DNA of 64,000 bases from the NCBI RefSeq assembly GCF_002127265.1, contig NZ_NFUU01000003.1, positions 124,001 through 188,000 of the forward strand, given 5' to 3'. Shown in pieces: positions 10,675-20,465 of the stretch. Each line of letters begins with the position of its first letter. Within the stretch, counting starts at the first letter, position 1. The DNA is from Hydrogenophaga sp. IBVHS1 (lineage in GTDB: Bacteria > Pseudomonadota > Gammaproteobacteria > Burkholderiales > Burkholderiaceae_C). Both the position numbers and the translations under genes were made by a program. The notes beneath the pieces are model-generated. The model worked only from the letters and a program-made list of their open reading frames with translations. It was not told where the DNA came from and did no database searches.

Positions 10675-11577
10675 TCAGGCTTTTCTTGTTTTTCTGGCAA
10701 AGAGGCCTTCGGGTCGAAGCAGCAACACGCCGATGAAGACCACGTAACTCAACAAGGCCTTGAGCGAAGGGTTGGTGAAATGCATGCCGATGGCTTCAAT
10801 GACGCCGAGCAGCAGACCGCCAGCGAGCGCGCCACCCATGCTGCCGAAGCCACCGAGCGTGATGACGATGAGCGCGGTGACGGTGTAGGGCTCGCCCATG
10901 GATGGGCTGATGGTGTACGCCATCGAGAGCAGGCAACCCGCCACGCCCGAGAGGCCGAGGCCAATGCCGAACATGAGCGGATGCAGGCGTTTGGTGTCGA
11001 TGCCCACAAGCTGCGCGCCGGTGGGCGACTGCATGAGCGCGCGCACGCCCTTGCCGAGCAGCGTCATGCGCAGCAGCACGATGAGTGCGCCGGAAAACAG
11101 CAGCGCCAGCGCAAACACCAACAGCTTGTTGACCGCGAACTGCGCGTCGCCGCCAGGCAGCGGGATGGCCAGCGGCTGCGTGAGGTAGTCGTAACCCCGC
11201 AGATCGCCGCCCCACACATACGAGATGAAGTTCTGCACCAGGAACATGAGTCCGAAGGCCACCATGAGGCCGCGCGCCTCGAACACATCGAGGTTGGGCG
11301 AAGTGGCCGTGAGCCGGCGGAAACACAGCCAGTGCACCGCCACGCCCAGCGCCATGAGCAGCCCGAACGACACCGGAATCATCCACAGCGGCGAGAGGCC
11401 GAAGGAGGTCTGCACCATCCAGGTGACGAAGGCACCCACCATCAAAAACTCGCCATGCGCGATGTTGAGGATGCGCATCAAGCCGTACTGCAGGTTCAGC
11501 CCGAGCGCGACGAGTGCGTAGATGCCGCCGGTGATGAGACCGGAGGCGATGAGTTCGAGCCAGGAGGAGAAGGACAT
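10675..11577 (-). CDS. livH: Branched-chain-amino-acid-type ABC permease LivH
   Basis: 300 residues with about eight hydrophobic segments and the typical start GLITGGIYALVALGLNLQYG followed by NIAHGEFLMVGAF. This is the permease partner of LivM. It is separated from the substrate-binding-protein gene by 112 bp that contain two adjacent GC hairpins (11625-11684), which could lower the expression of the pore relative to the binding protein. Confidence 0.9.
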   Translation of the reverse strand: MSFSSWLELIASGLITGGIYALVALGLNLQYGLMRILNIAHGEFLMVGAFVTWMVQTSFGLSPLWMIPVSFGLLMALGVAVHWLCFRRLTATSPNLDVFEARGLMVAFGLMFLVQNFISYVWGGDLRGYDYLTQPLAIPLPGGDAQFAVNKLLVFALALLFSGALIVLLRMTLLGKGVRALMQSPTGAQLVGIDTKRLHPLMFGIGLGLSGVAGCLLSMAYTISPSMGEPYTVTALIVITLGGFGSMGGALAGGLLLGVIEAIGMHFTNPSLKALLSYVVFIGVLLLRPEGLFARKTRKA

Positions 11578-11624
11578 GCGAGAGAGTGGGTGTTATCCAG
11601 GAGCACGGCGGAACCGGCTTTGCC

Positions 11625-11684
11625 GGGCCGCACGTGCTGCCCCCTTGAGGGGGTGACGCGCCGCAGGCGCGGCGCGGGGGTGGG
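11625..11684. repeat. GC-rich double-hairpin intergenic repeat (copy 1, divergent)
   Basis: Two adjacent perfect stems: CCCCCT (11640-11645) with AGGGGG (11648-11653), and CGCGCCGC (11657-11664) with GCGGCGCG (11669-11676), ending in GGGGGTGGG. It sits between the binding-protein and livH genes. It resembles the copies at 18903, 22606 and 59371 in the C5-G5 core and the terminal G-run, but the flanks differ, so it may be a related subtype. There is no T-run, so it is not a classical terminator. Confidence 0.6.
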
Positions 11685-11689
11685 TCAAA

Positions 11690-12886
11690 TCACTTCCAGG
11701 CGGGCTTCGCGGGATTGAGTTTCGCCGTGGCCACCTTCTGCGGCCACACCACTTCAAACTCGCCGTTCTGCCACTGGCCCACCGTGCCCGGCGTGCCCAC
11801 GTTCTCGCTGCCGCTGAACTTGATGTCGCCGATGATGGTCTTGTGCGTGGTGTTGGCCACGTAGTCGCGGATCGCCTTGCGGTCCAGGCCTTGCGCTTTC
11901 ACCGCAGCGGTGAGAATCTCCAGGCCGGCCCAGCAGGCGCCGCTGGCCCAGCGATCGGGTTCCTTCTTCTGGCTCGCCACGTGGGCATCGAAGTAGGCCT
12001 TGGCGGCCGGGCTGGTCTTGCCGTTCCACGAGCCCATGCCGAGCACGCCTTCGGCGCCGGCCGGCGTCATCACGTTTTTGTACAGCGGGAAAGCGGTGCC
12101 CACCGAGGCGTAGAAGAATTTCGGGTTGAAGCCGATCTCCTTGCTCTGGCGGCTGGCCAGGATGGTGTCGGGCGGGTAGGTGAAGCCCACGAACGCATCG
12201 GGGTTCTTGTCCTTGATGCTGCGCAGCGTGGGGCCGAGGTCTTTCACGCCACCGGGGTAGCTGGTGTCCTGCACCAGGCTGATGCCGCTGCCCTGCAGCG
12301 CCACCTTGAGCGCGGCGTAGTTCTCCAGACCAAACAGGTCGTCCACGTACACCACCGCGAGGCTCTTGGCGCCGTTGGCCTTCAGCATGTCCACAAGCGC
12401 ATCGCACATGGGCTTGGGCTGCTGCAGCAGCAGGAAGAAGTAGGGCAGCTTCATCTCGGCCAGGCGGCGCGAGAGCGCGGTGGGCGCGAGGAAGGGGTAG
12501 CCGAAACGGTTGGCGAGCGGTGCCACGCCGAAGTTGGCGTTGCTGCCCCAGGGCGGCAGCACCAGATCCACCTTGTCGCTGCCCATGAGTTTTTCGTAGG
12601 TGCGCACCACGGTTTCCATGTCGCTGCGGTCGTCGCTGCTGATGAGCTCGATCTTGCGGCGCGTGCCTTTCACATCCAGACCGCCCGCCGCGTTCTGCTG
12701 CTCGGCCCACAACAGGTAGTTGGGCTCCTGGCTCACCTGTGCGCCACCGGTCCAAGGCCCGGTGCGAGACATCGAATAACCGATGCGAACGGGCGCCGTC
12801 TGCGCCAGCAAGTGAGGAGCGACGGACATGGCGCCCACCGTGGCGGCGGCGCTCTTGATGACCAGACGTCGAGTGGGATGGACCAT
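11690..12886 (-). CDS. ABC transporter substrate-binding protein, Liv type
   Basis: 398 residues from the ATG at 12886; the frame is open further up to 12925, but the internal start gives a proper signal. The N-terminus MVHPTRRLVIKSAAATVGAM has twin arginines and a hydrophobic stretch, ending near LLAQTAP, which suggests Tat or Sec export. The mature part is a periplasmic binding protein of type I (peripla_BP_6): VRIGYSMSRTGPWTGGAQ, then ELISSDDRSDMETVVRTYE. It is the first gene of the operon with livH, livM, livG, livF and the aldehyde dehydrogenase. The ligand is unknown; an aromatic compound is plausible. Confidence 0.88.
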   Translation of the reverse strand: MVHPTRRLVIKSAAATVGAMSVAPHLLAQTAPVRIGYSMSRTGPWTGGAQVSQEPNYLLWAEQQNAAGGLDVKGTRRKIELISSDDRSDMETVVRTYEKLMGSDKVDLVLPPWGSNANFGVAPLANRFGYPFLAPTALSRRLAEMKLPYFFLLLQQPKPMCDALVDMLKANGAKSLAVVYVDDLFGLENYAALKVALQGSGISLVQDTSYPGGVKDLGPTLRSIKDKNPDAFVGFTYPPDTILASRQSKEIGFNPKFFYASVGTAFPLYKNVMTPAGAEGVLGMGSWNGKTSPAAKAYFDAHVASQKKEPDRWASGACWAGLEILTAAVKAQGLDRKAIRDYVANTTHKTIIGDIKFSGSENVGTPGTVGQWQNGEFEVVWPQKVATAKLNPAKPAWK

Positions 12887-12952
12887 GGTTTGTCTCCTGG
12901 CGTTGTGGGTTGACCGAGCCCTCATGCTAAGCAGAACCGGCGCCGCACGCTA

Positions 12953-13007
12953 TGCCGGCGGTGCACTGGGGGCTTGCCGGAGCGTGCACGGCGGTGCGGG
13001 TTAACCC
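12953..13007. promoter_or_regulatory. Direct repeats and palindrome in the divergent liv/AraC promoter region
   Basis: TGCCGG-N2-GTGCAC (12953-12966) and TGCCGG-N3-GTGCAC (12975-12989) are direct repeats spaced about 22-23 bp, two helical turns apart, which is the usual geometry of AraC-family half-sites. A perfect 10-bp palindrome GGGTTAACCC follows at 12998-13007. All lie between the two divergent starts. That the AraC regulator binds here is inference. Confidence 0.55.
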
Positions 13008-13076
13008 TTGAAATCGCCCACTGCGCAGCTCGACCACGGCCCCGATAATTTGGTTTCCCCCTTCCAGGCACTCCAC

Positions 13077-14036
13077 ATGACTTCCTCTTCCGTGATGAGC
13101 ACCGACATCGTCGCCCCGGGCGAGCGTGCGGCGATCTGGCGCGACTGGGTGTGGACGCATTTCGGCGGGCTGGAATCCGACCTGTACGGCGACACGCTGT
13201 TCGACGGGCACATGTCGGCCTCGCACGCGGGCGACGTGGTCCTGACCAAGCTGGAGGCCAACCGCCACCGCGTGCTGCGCAGCCAGAAGCTGGCGCGCGG
13301 CAGCGAGCGCGCCTACCTGAAGATCGTGGCACCGTGGCAGGGCAGTGCGGCGGTGCAGCAGCAAGGCCGCGAGGCCTGGGTGCGCCCGGGCGGCTGGGCC
13401 ATCTACGACACCACGGGCAGCTACGAAATTGCCAACCCCGAGCGGGTGGAGCACCTGATCGTGATGCTGCCGAAGGACCAGCTCACCGAACGCGGGCTTC
13501 GGCTGGAGCCGCTGATGGCGCGACACGTGGGCGGCGTGAGCGGCATTGCGCGCGTGGCGCTGGAAACCATGCGCACCACCTACCAGGAGTTGCCGGGCAT
13601 GAGCGAGAACGCGGCGCGGGGTGCGGGCGAGCTCATCGTGGAACTGGTGCGGCTTTCGCTGCAGGAGCTGGCGGGCAAGGGCAACGCCACCACGCAGCTC
13701 GAGGCGTTTCGCGACCGCATCCGCGAACACATCGGCCAGCACCTGCGCGACCCTTCACTGTCGCTGGATCACATCGCGCAAGCGCTGAATTGCAGCAAGC
13801 GCCACCTGCACAACGCGTTCAGCGCAGAAGACGACACGCTGGCCCACTACATCCAGCGCCAGCGCATCCAGGCCTGCATGCGCGAACTCTCCAACCCTGC
13901 ACGTTCGCAGCGAACGATCACGGAGATTGCGTTCTCCTGGGGTTTCAACAACGGAGCACATTTCAGCCGGGTTTTCCGGGAGCACACCGGGCAATCGCCC
14001 AGCGATTTCCGGGAAGCTGCTTTGCGTCTGGTTTAG
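13077..14036 (+). CDS. AraC-family regulator of the divergent transporter operon
   Basis: 319 residues from the ATG at 13077; M7 at the codon for MSTDIV is an alternative. The N-terminal two thirds match the AraC_binding_2 type sensor domain (ERAAIWRDWVWTHFGGLESD). The C-terminal HTH_18 has LDHIAQALNCSKRHLHNAF and ITEIAFSWGFNNGAHFSRVF. Regulators of this kind control aromatic degradation genes in many proteobacteria (established for the family). It is divergent from the Liv-type operon with a 190-bp gap holding direct repeats, so it probably controls that operon. Confidence 0.87.
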   Translation: MTSSSVMSTDIVAPGERAAIWRDWVWTHFGGLESDLYGDTLFDGHMSASHAGDVVLTKLEANRHRVLRSQKLARGSERAYLKIVAPWQGSAAVQQQGREAWVRPGGWAIYDTTGSYEIANPERVEHLIVMLPKDQLTERGLRLEPLMARHVGGVSGIARVALETMRTTYQELPGMSENAARGAGELIVELVRLSLQELAGKGNATTQLEAFRDRIREHIGQHLRDPSLSLDHIAQALNCSKRHLHNAFSAEDDTLAHYIQRQRIQACMRELSNPARSQRTITEIAFSWGFNNGAHFSRVFREHTGQSPSDFREAALRLV

Positions 14037-14056
14037 TCGCTGGTTTTCGCTCGCCG

Positions 14057-15109
14057 TCAGCGAACCGAGCAGGCCAGGGAAACCTTCAGCGCCAACTGCT
14101 GCAAAGCCTGCCAGGGGTCTGCAGGCCAGGTGGGCACCTTGAGACCCTTCACGATCCCATCCACGGTGTGAGCATCGTCCAGCCAGCGAGACAGCGTGGC
14201 CAGGTTCAACAAAGGCAAGGCCCGCTCCATGAGCTTTTCCTTCACGCCCCACACCCGGTTCTCGCGCAACGCCATTGGCAGCGGCCGGCCCGCGTCCAGC
14301 GCCGTGCGCACCCGGTGCAGCGTGCGAATGTCTTCCGACAGCGCCCAGTGCACCAGCACCGGCGCCTCGCCTTCGGCCTGCAAGCCCGCCAGCATGCGCT
14401 GCACCCGCTGCACCTGCCCGCCCAGCACCGCCTCGGCCAGCTTGAAGGCGTCGTAGCGCGCCACATTCAGCACCGCCGCCTCCACCTGATCGAACGACAG
14501 CTCGCCCGCCGGGTGCAGCAGCGCCAGCTTCTGGATTTCCTGGTGCGCGGCCAGCAGGTTGCCCTCCACCCGATCGGAGAAAAACTGCAACGTGCGCTGG
14601 CCCTCTTCACCCGCCGCCACGCGCTGGCCCTGTTGCTGCAGGCGTTGCGCGATCCAGGCTGGCAGTGCCTTGCGGTCCACGGGATCGAACTTGATGGTGG
14701 CGCCAAAACTCTCCAGCGCCGCAAACCACGCACCCTTCTGCGTGGCCATGTCCAGGCGCGGCAAGATCACCAGCGTGAGTGTGCTGTCGTTGTCCTGCGC
14801 GTTCTCGGCGATGCGCTGCAGCGCCTGCGAGCCCTCCTTGCCGGGCTTGCCGGAGGGCACGCGAATCTCGATGAGCTGCTTGTCGGCGAAGAGGCTCATG
14901 GAGCCGCCGCTGGCCAGCACCTCGCCCCAGTCGAAGTGGGCGCCGGCCACGGTGTGCACGGTGCGCTCGGTGTAGCCCTGCTCGCGCGCCGTGGCGCGAA
15001 TGGTGTCGGCGGCTTCCTGCACCAGCAGCGGTTCGTCACCGTGCAGGGTGTAGAGGCTCCTCAGGCCACGCTGCAGCTGGGCGGCAAGTTGCGGCGCGGC
15101 AATCTGCAT
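14057..15109 (-). CDS. holA: DNA polymerase III subunit delta
   Basis: 350 residues, the normal length. HolA opens the beta clamp as part of the clamp loader. The N-terminal LRSLYTLHGDEPLLVQEAAD is the family signature, and the AAA+-like domains follow without a functional Walker site, as expected. It is the last gene of leuS-lptE-holA, 13 bp after lptE, an order conserved in beta- and gammaproteobacteria. Its stop is 20 bp from the convergent AraC gene. Confidence 0.95.
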   Translation of the reverse strand: MQIAAPQLAAQLQRGLRSLYTLHGDEPLLVQEAADTIRATAREQGYTERTVHTVAGAHFDWGEVLASGGSMSLFADKQLIEIRVPSGKPGKEGSQALQRIAENAQDNDSTLTLVILPRLDMATQKGAWFAALESFGATIKFDPVDRKALPAWIAQRLQQQGQRVAAGEEGQRTLQFFSDRVEGNLLAAHQEIQKLALLHPAGELSFDQVEAAVLNVARYDAFKLAEAVLGGQVQRVQRMLAGLQAEGEAPVLVHWALSEDIRTLHRVRTALDAGRPLPMALRENRVWGVKEKLMERALPLLNLATLSRWLDDAHTVDGIVKGLKVPTWPADPWQALQQLALKVSLACSVR

Positions 15110-15122
15110 GGGCCTGCGGTCC

Positions 15123-15662
15123 TCAGAGCGATTTCACCGCCGCGAGCCGGCGCAGCACCTGCTGCACGATGTCGCCCTGCATGTCGCGGTACAGCATGGC
15201 TTCTTCGGCGTCCTTGGAGAGCACTGCCGTTTCGGTGAAGCTGATGTCGCGTTCGAGCAGCAGCTCGGTGTCGTCGATCAGGGTTTTTTCGTTGGCGGTG
15301 CGCAGGCGGAAAACGAAACGCGTGCGCAATTGCAGTTCGCGCACCTGGCCCGCCGCCGTCTGCCCCACCACGGCGCGCTCACGCTGGTCGGTCACCACCG
15401 TCAGCACCACCTGCGCCGGCTGGGTAGCCGGCGTGGTGGTGGAGGTCAGCACCTGCAGACCGTTGGCCTGCAGCGCCTCGCGCAGCTCACGCGCCACCGC
15501 CGTGCCTTCATTGCCTTGCAGGCGAATGGACTGAAAAGCAAACGTGGGCGCCTTGCGCAGCGCGAAGCCACAGCCCGTTAGCCCCACCGCAGTCAGGCCG
15601 GCAGCCACAAGCCGCAGGACGCGGCGCCGGGGCAGAGAGTCGGGGCGGGCAATGGCATTCAT
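15123..15662 (-). CDS. lptE: LPS-assembly lipoprotein LptE
   Basis: 179 residues from the ATG at 15662. The signal MNAIARPDSLPRRRVLRLVA leads to the lipobox LTGC with lipidated C31, then GFALRKAP. LptE plugs the LptD barrel in the outer membrane and helps insert lipopolysaccharide. The remaining sequence (FQSIRLQGNEGTAVARELRE) fits the family. It starts 10 bp after leuS. Confidence 0.93.
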   Translation of the reverse strand: MNAIARPDSLPRRRVLRLVAAGLTAVGLTGCGFALRKAPTFAFQSIRLQGNEGTAVARELREALQANGLQVLTSTTTPATQPAQVVLTVVTDQRERAVVGQTAAGQVRELQLRTRFVFRLRTANEKTLIDDTELLLERDISFTETAVLSKDAEEAMLYRDMQGDIVQQVLRRLAAVKSL

Positions 15663-15672
15663 GGGTCGCACC

Positions 15673-18354
15673 TCAGACAACAATGTTGACCAGCCGGCCC
15701 GGCACCACGATCACCTTCTTGGGCGCGGCGCCTGCCGCCTGCTTGATGAAGGCATCGTTGGCCAGCGCGGCGGCCTCGATGGCGGCCTTGTCGGCCCCGG
15801 CGGGCACGGTCACGCTGCCGCGCAGCTTGCCATTGATCTGCAGCACGAGTTCGATTTCATCGCGCTGCAGGGCCGATTCGTCGGCCTGCGGCCACGGGGC
15901 ATCGAGCAGCTCGCCGCTGTAACCCAGCTCGCTCCACAGCGTGTGCGTGACATGCGGAGTGGCCGGATAAAGCACGCGCAGCAGGATGCCGAAGCCTTCG
16001 GCCTGCGCGGCGCTGTCGCCTGCGCTGCCATCGCCCTTGAAATCTTCCAGCGCGTTGAGCATCTTCATGGCGCCCGACACCACGGTGTTGTATTGCATGC
16101 GCTGGTAGTCGTAATCCACCTGCTTGAGCACAGTGTGGATCTCCAGCCGTAAGGCCTTGGCGGGCTTGGACAGCGGTTGCTTCGCCACGCCCGCCGCCAG
16201 CGCCCCCATGCCACCGGCGGCTGAGAGCTTCACGCCGAACGCCCACACGCGGCGCAGGAAACGGTAACTGCCTTCCACCGCCGCGTCGTTCCACTCCAGC
16301 GTGGCTTCGGGCGGCGCCGTGAACATGGTGTACAGGCGCGCGGTGTCGGCGCCGTACTTCTCGATCAGGTCCTGCGGATCGACACCGTTGTTCTTGGACT
16401 TGGACATGGTGCCCACGCCCTCGTAGTCAATCGGGGTGCCCACGGGCAACTGGCCATCGCCACTGGTGGCCGGGTTTTTCAGCTTCGCGCCCACCACCTT
16501 GCCGGCTTCATCGAGCACGTTCTCCACGTCGTGGGGCCAGAAATAATCCTTGCCCCCCTTGGCCGTGCGGCGGCTGTAGATGTGGTTGAGCACCATGCCC
16601 TGCGTGAGCAGGTGCGTGAAGGGTTCGTCGATCTTCACCAGCCCGAGGTCGCGCATGACCTTGGTCCAGAAGCGCGCGTAAAGCAGGTGCAGGATGGCAT
16701 GCTCGATGCCACCGATGTACTGGTCCATCGGCATCCAGTAGTCGGCGCCCTCGGCAACCATCTTCTCGCTGTTGGTCGGATCGCAGTAGCGCATGAAGTA
16801 CCAGGCCGAATCCACGAACGTGTCCATGGTGTCGGTCTCGCGCCGCGCCGCCTTGCCGCACACGGGGCACACCACGCCGGCATGAAAGCCTTCGTGGTGG
16901 TTGAGCGGGTTGCCGGAGCCATCGGGAATGCAGTCCTGGGGCAGCGTGACCGGCAGGTCCTTTTCGGGCACTGGCACCGCGCCGTGTTCAGCGCAGTGAA
17001 TGATGGGAATGGGCGTGCCCCAGTAGCGCTGGCGGCTCACGCCCCAGTCGCGCAGGCGGAAGGTGGTTTTCTTCTCGCCCATGCCCTTGTCGGCCAGCAG
17101 GGCAGACACCTTGTCGACAGCGGCCTTGTAGCCAAGGCCATCGAGAGCGCCGGAGTTCACGCAGACGCCGCGCTGCTTGTCGCCGTACCAGTCAGCCCAG
17201 ACGGTGTTGCTGAAGGCCTCGCCTTCAACCGACACCACCTGCTGGATGCGCAGACCGTACTTGTTGGCAAACGCGAAGTCGCGCTCGTCGTGCGCGGGCA
17301 CCCCCATCACCGCGCCGTCGCCGTAGCTCATCAGCACGTAGTTGCCCACCCACACCGCCACTTCCTCACCGGTGAGCGGGTGCGTGACGGTCAGGCCCGT
17401 GGTCATGCCCTTCTTTTCCTGCGTGGCCAGCTCGGCCTCGGTGGTGCCGCCGGTCTTGCACTCTTCGATGAACGCGGCCAGTGCAGGGTTGCTCGCGGCG
17501 GCGTGCGTGGCCAAGGGGTGCTCGGGCGCCACGGCGCAGAAGGTCACGCCCATGATGGTGTCGGCACGCGTGGTGAAGACATACATCCGGCCGCCACCGA
17601 TCGGCGATCCGCCTTCGTCCTGGATCGTGTGCGGAAAAGCGAAGCGCACGCCTTCGCTCTTGCCGATCCAGTTCTCCTGCATCAGCCGCACCTTGTCGGG
17701 CCAGCCGTTGAGCGTGGCCTTGGGATTGCCGATCTGCACATGCTCCAGCAGTTCTTCGGCGTACGCGGTGATGTTCAGGTAGTAGCCCGGAATCTCGCGC
17801 TTTTCCACCACCGCACCGGTGCGCCAGCCCTTGCCGTCGATCACCTGCTCGTTGGCCAGCACCGTCTGGTCCACCGGGTCCCAGTTGACCACCTGGGTCT
17901 TGCGGTAGGCAATGCCCTTCTCGAGCATCTTGAGGAACAGCCACTGGTTCCACCGGTAGTAGTCGGGGTTGCAGGTGGTGACCTCGCGGCTCCAGTCGAT
18001 GGCCAGCCCCATGGCCTGCATCTGCTGCTTCATGTAGGCGATGTTGTCGTAGGTCCACTTCGCCGGTGGCACACCGTTCTTGATCGCCGCGTTTTCGGCC
18101 GGCAGGCCGAAGGCGTCCCAGCCCATGGGCATGAGCACGTTGTGGCCCGCCATGCGCAACTGGCGGGCCAGCATGTCGTTGATGGTGTAGTTGCGCACGT
18201 GGCCCATGTGCAGCTTGCCGCTGGGGTAGGGCAGCATCGAGCAGGCGTAGAACTTCTTTTTGCCCTCGACTTCGCTCACCCGGTAGGCATCGGTGGCGTT
18301 CCAGTGGGCGTGCGCTGCGCGCTCGACATCTTGGTGGGCGTACTTTTCTTGCAT
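15673..18354 (-). CDS. leuS: Leucyl-tRNA synthetase
   Basis: 893 residues, within the usual range for the bacterial enzyme. It charges tRNA-Leu. The class I motifs are the HIGH-type [16 protein letters not shown] near residue 41 and the KMSKS-type [10 protein letters not shown] in the C-terminal half. The inserted editing domain includes [14 protein letters not shown]. The leuS-lptE-holA order is conserved. A 113-bp gap to exbD may contain its promoter. Confidence 0.97.
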   Translation of the reverse strand: MQEKYAHQDVERAAHAHWNATDAYRVSEVEGKKKFYACSMLPYPSGKLHMGHVRNYTINDMLARQLRMAGHNVLMPMGWDAFGLPAENAAIKNGVPPAKWTYDNIAYMKQQMQAMGLAIDWSREVTTCNPDYYRWNQWLFLKMLEKGIAYRKTQVVNWDPVDQTVLANEQVIDGKGWRTGAVVEKREIPGYYLNITAYAEELLEHVQIGNPKATLNGWPDKVRLMQENWIGKSEGVRFAFPHTIQDEGGSPIGGGRMYVFTTRADTIMGVTFCAVAPEHPLATHAAASNPALAAFIEECKTGGTTEAELATQEKKGMTTGLTVTHPLTGEEVAVWVGNYVLMSYGDGAVMGVPAHDERDFAFANKYGLRIQQVVSVEGEAFSNTVWADWYGDKQRGVCVNSGALDGLGYKAAVDKVSALLADKGMGEKKTTFRLRDWGVSRQRYWGTPIPIIHCAEHGAVPVPEKDLPVTLPQDCIPDGSGNPLNHHEGFHAGVVCPVCGKAARRETDTMDTFVDSAWYFMRYCDPTNSEKMVAEGADYWMPMDQYIGGIEHAILHLLYARFWTKVMRDLGLVKIDEPFTHLLTQGMVLNHIYSRRTAKGGKDYFWPHDVENVLDEAGKVVGAKLKNPATSGDGQLPVGTPIDYEGVGTMSKSKNNGVDPQDLIEKYGADTARLYTMFTAPPEATLEWNDAAVEGSYRFLRRVWAFGVKLSAAGGMGALAAGVAKQPLSKPAKALRLEIHTVLKQVDYDYQRMQYNTVVSGAMKMLNALEDFKGDGSAGDSAAQAEGFGILLRVLYPATPHVTHTLWSELGYSGELLDAPWPQADESALQRDEIELVLQINGKLRGSVTVPAGADKAAIEAAALANDAFIKQAAGAAPKKVIVVPGRLVNIVV

Positions 18355-18467
18355 GAACCAGGATCCGGACGGGCCGGGGACAGTGTGTAGAGGGGAGTCG
18401 GCGCGCAGCGGCGCGGGGAGATGCCGGATTTTAGGCCTTGGGCCGCTCGCCGACCCCGCAGTGGCTT

Positions 18468-18902
18468 TCAGCGCGCGGGAGCTGGCGAAGCCTCGGCCAC
18501 GAACCCGATGCGCGAAAGCCCGACGGACTGCGCCAGACCGATGAGTTGCACCACCTGGCCGTAGGGGACGCTGGCATCGGCACGCAACTGCAGCTCGGTG
18601 GCGGGATTGCGCCGGGCGGTCTCTTCGAAGCGATCGCGCAAGGCCGCTTGAGACACAGGCTGACCGTCCCAGTGAATCTGGCCCCGGGCATCAACCTCGA
18701 CCGACACAAAGGCCTCGCCGCCTGCCTGCGCGGTGGTGGGCGCCTCGGCCTGCGGCAAATCCAGCGCGAGGCGGCCCGCCATCACGGGCGCAGCGATGAT
18801 GAAAATGACCAGCAGCACCAGCATCACGTCCACCAGCGGCGTGACGTTGATCTCGCTCATGGGCTGGTGCCCGACTGGTTTCTCCAACCCACCGAAACTC
18901 AT
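18468..18902 (-). CDS. exbD: Biopolymer transporter ExbD/TolR family
   Basis: 144 residues: a short cytoplasmic start, one membrane helix ([19 protein letters not shown], with the proton-path Asp in PLVDV) and a periplasmic domain. With the ExbB/TolQ-like protein it forms a proton-driven motor that energises outer-membrane functions; TonB or TolA partners are not in the window, so the choice between ExbD and TolR is open. Its ATG overlaps the stop of a mini-ORF that spans the repeat in front of it. Confidence 0.88.
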   Translation of the reverse strand: MSFGGLEKPVGHQPMSEINVTPLVDVMLVLLVIFIIAAPVMAGRLALDLPQAEAPTTAQAGGEAFVSVEVDARGQIHWDGQPVSQAALRDRFEETARRNPATELQLRADASVPYGQVVQLIGLAQSVGLSRIGFVAEASPAPAR

Positions 18903-18985
18903 GCCCCCACGCTCCGCCGCTGGCGCGGGTCGCTGCCCCCCGGGGGGGCTGACCCGCCTTGGGGCGGCCCGGCGGCGGGCCTCAT
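18899..18985 (-). other. 28-codon mini-ORF bridging exbB and exbD through a repeat
   Basis: The start ATG overlaps the exbB stop as ATGA (18985-18982), and the stop TGA overlaps the exbD start as ATGA (18902-18899). The frame runs through the whole repeat without a stop and would encode a Gly/Pro/Arg-rich peptide beginning [16 protein letters not shown]. It has no Shine-Dalgarno site of its own beyond the end of exbB. It may act as a translational bridge rather than as a functional peptide (inference). Confidence 0.35.
18903..18970 (-). repeat. Palindromic intergenic repeat (copy 2)
   Basis: Read on the minus strand it starts GGGCCGCCCCAAGGCGGGTC, has a core palindrome of six to seven Cs and Gs (AGCCCCCCCGGGGGGC), and ends GCGGAGCGTGGGGGC directly at the exbD ATG. 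It matches the copy at 22606-22671 over its whole length with a handful of changes. It fills nearly the whole exbB-exbD gap. Confidence 0.8.
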
Positions 18986-19659
18986 TTCGCCGACTCCTTG
19001 TGCAGCAGCAACTCGCGCAGGTCCCGCGCGAAGCCTTCCAGATCGGCCTCGATGCGCGCGATGCTGCGGCCGAGCACGTTGTAGGCGAGCACGGCGGGAA
19101 TCGCCACCGCCAGGCCGGCGGCGGTCATCACCAGGGCTTCGCCCACCGGGCCGGACACCTGTTCGATTCGAAAGCGGCCGTCTTGCCCGATGCCGGTGAG
19201 CGCGTGGTAAATGCCCCAGACCGTGCCGAGCAAACCCACGAAGGGCGAGGTGGAGCCCACAGTGGCCAGCAGAACCTGGCCGAACTGCAGGCGGTGCAGC
19301 ACAGCATGCAGGGCGCCGCGGAGCACGCGCGTGAGTTGTTGTGATCGGTCGGCTGCGGTAGCCAGCGTGCGGGGTGCGGCGTCGTCCAGCCCACGCGCGG
19401 CCTGCAGCAGGGGCAGCACGATGCGCTGGGGATCGAAAGCCGCCAGGCGACGCTGCGCGTCGTCCAGATCGCTGGATTGCCAGAACGCTGCCGTGCTGAG
19501 GCCCACATCTTTCGCGGCGCGGCGCAGCAACCAGGCCTTCCAGACAATCACCACCCAGCTCGATACCGACATGGCCAGCAGAAGCAGCGCGACCACGCGG
19601 CCCAGCGCATCCGCCTGGGCCAGCGTCTGCAGGAGCCCCTGGCCCGCGCTGTCGGTCAT
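18982..19659 (-). CDS. exbB: MotA/TolQ/ExbB proton-channel family protein
   Basis: 225 residues with three membrane helices: near the N-terminus ([20 protein letters not shown]), and the pair [20 protein letters not shown] and [20 protein letters not shown], which hold the conserved channel residues. It forms the stator-like motor with ExbD. Its ATG overlaps the dapB stop as ATGA. ExbB versus TolQ cannot be decided without the partner genes. Confidence 0.9.
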   Translation of the reverse strand: MTDSAGQGLLQTLAQADALGRVVALLLLAMSVSSWVVIVWKAWLLRRAAKDVGLSTAAFWQSSDLDDAQRRLAAFDPQRIVLPLLQAARGLDDAAPRTLATAADRSQQLTRVLRGALHAVLHRLQFGQVLLATVGSTSPFVGLLGTVWGIYHALTGIGQDGRFRIEQVSGPVGEALVMTAAGLAVAIPAVLAYNVLGRSIARIEADLEGFARDLRELLLHKESAK

Positions 19660-20465
19660 TTCAGGTTGAGCACGTCGAACATGTCGTACAGCCCGGCCGG
19701 CTTGTCGGCCAGGAAACGCACCGCGCGCAGGCTGCCCTGCGCGTAGGTGGCGCGGCTGCTCGACTTGTGCGTGATCTCGATGCGCTCGCCCGTGCCGGCA
19801 AAAAGCACCGTGTGGTCGCCCACGATGTCGCCACCGCGGATGGTGGCGAAACCGATGCTGGAGGGGTCGCGCTCGCCGGTCACGCCTTCACGCGCGTACA
19901 CCGCGCACTCCTTGAGATCGCGGCCCAGTGCGTCGGCGATCACCTCGCCCATCTTGAGCGCGGTCCCGCTGGGCGCATCCACCTTGTGGCGGTGGTGGGC
20001 TTCAATGATCTCGATGTCGTAGCCGGTGGACATCGCTTTGGCGGCCATCTCCAGCAATTTGAGCGTGACATTGACGCCGACGCTCATGTTGGGCGCCATG
20101 ACGACGGGAATCTGCTTCGCGATCTGCGCGATTTCGGCCTTCTCGTCGTCAGAAAATCCCGTGGTGCCGATGACCACCGCCACACCCTGCCTTGCGCACT
20201 CGCGCAGGTGTGCCATGGTGCCTTCAGGGCGGGTGAAGTCGATCAGGAACTGGCTGCCCGCAAGGCCCTGCGACAGGTCGGCCGTGATGTTCACGCCCGT
20301 GGCATGGCCAGCAAAGGCGCCTGCGTCCTGACCCAGCGCAGGGCTGCTGGCGATGTCGAGCGCGCCCGAGAGCGCGCAATCGCCGCTGGCCCGCACGGCT
20401 TCCACCAGCATCTGGCCCATGCGCCCGCTGGCGCCGGCCACGCAGACCCGCAAGGGAGCGCTCAT
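19656..20465 (-). CDS. dapB: 4-hydroxy-tetrahydrodipicolinate reductase
   Basis: 269 residues, normal length. It reduces the dihydrodipicolinate-type intermediate in diaminopimelate and lysine synthesis. The nucleotide-binding loop is [10 protein letters not shown], and the catalytic block is [18 protein letters not shown], with the His-His and Lys of the family. It overlaps bamE upstream and exbB downstream by ATGA, so the cluster is a tightly coupled operon. Confidence 0.96.
   Translation of the reverse strand: MSAPLRVCVAGASGRMGQMLVEAVRASGDCALSGALDIASSPALGQDAGAFAGHATGVNITADLSQGLAGSQFLIDFTRPEGTMAHLRECARQGVAVVIGTTGFSDDEKAEIAQIAKQIPVVMAPNMSVGVNVTLKLLEMAAKAMSTGYDIEIIEAHHRHKVDAPSGTALKMGEVIADALGRDLKECAVYAREGVTGERDPSSIGFATIRGGDIVGDHTVLFAGTGERIEITHKSSSRATYAQGSLRAVRFLADKPAGLYDMFDVLNLK

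Noticed and set aside
16531-18390. 619-codon plus-strand frame
   Set aside because: Exactly opposite leuS, with the low-complexity His/Val-rich composition of a shadow frame.
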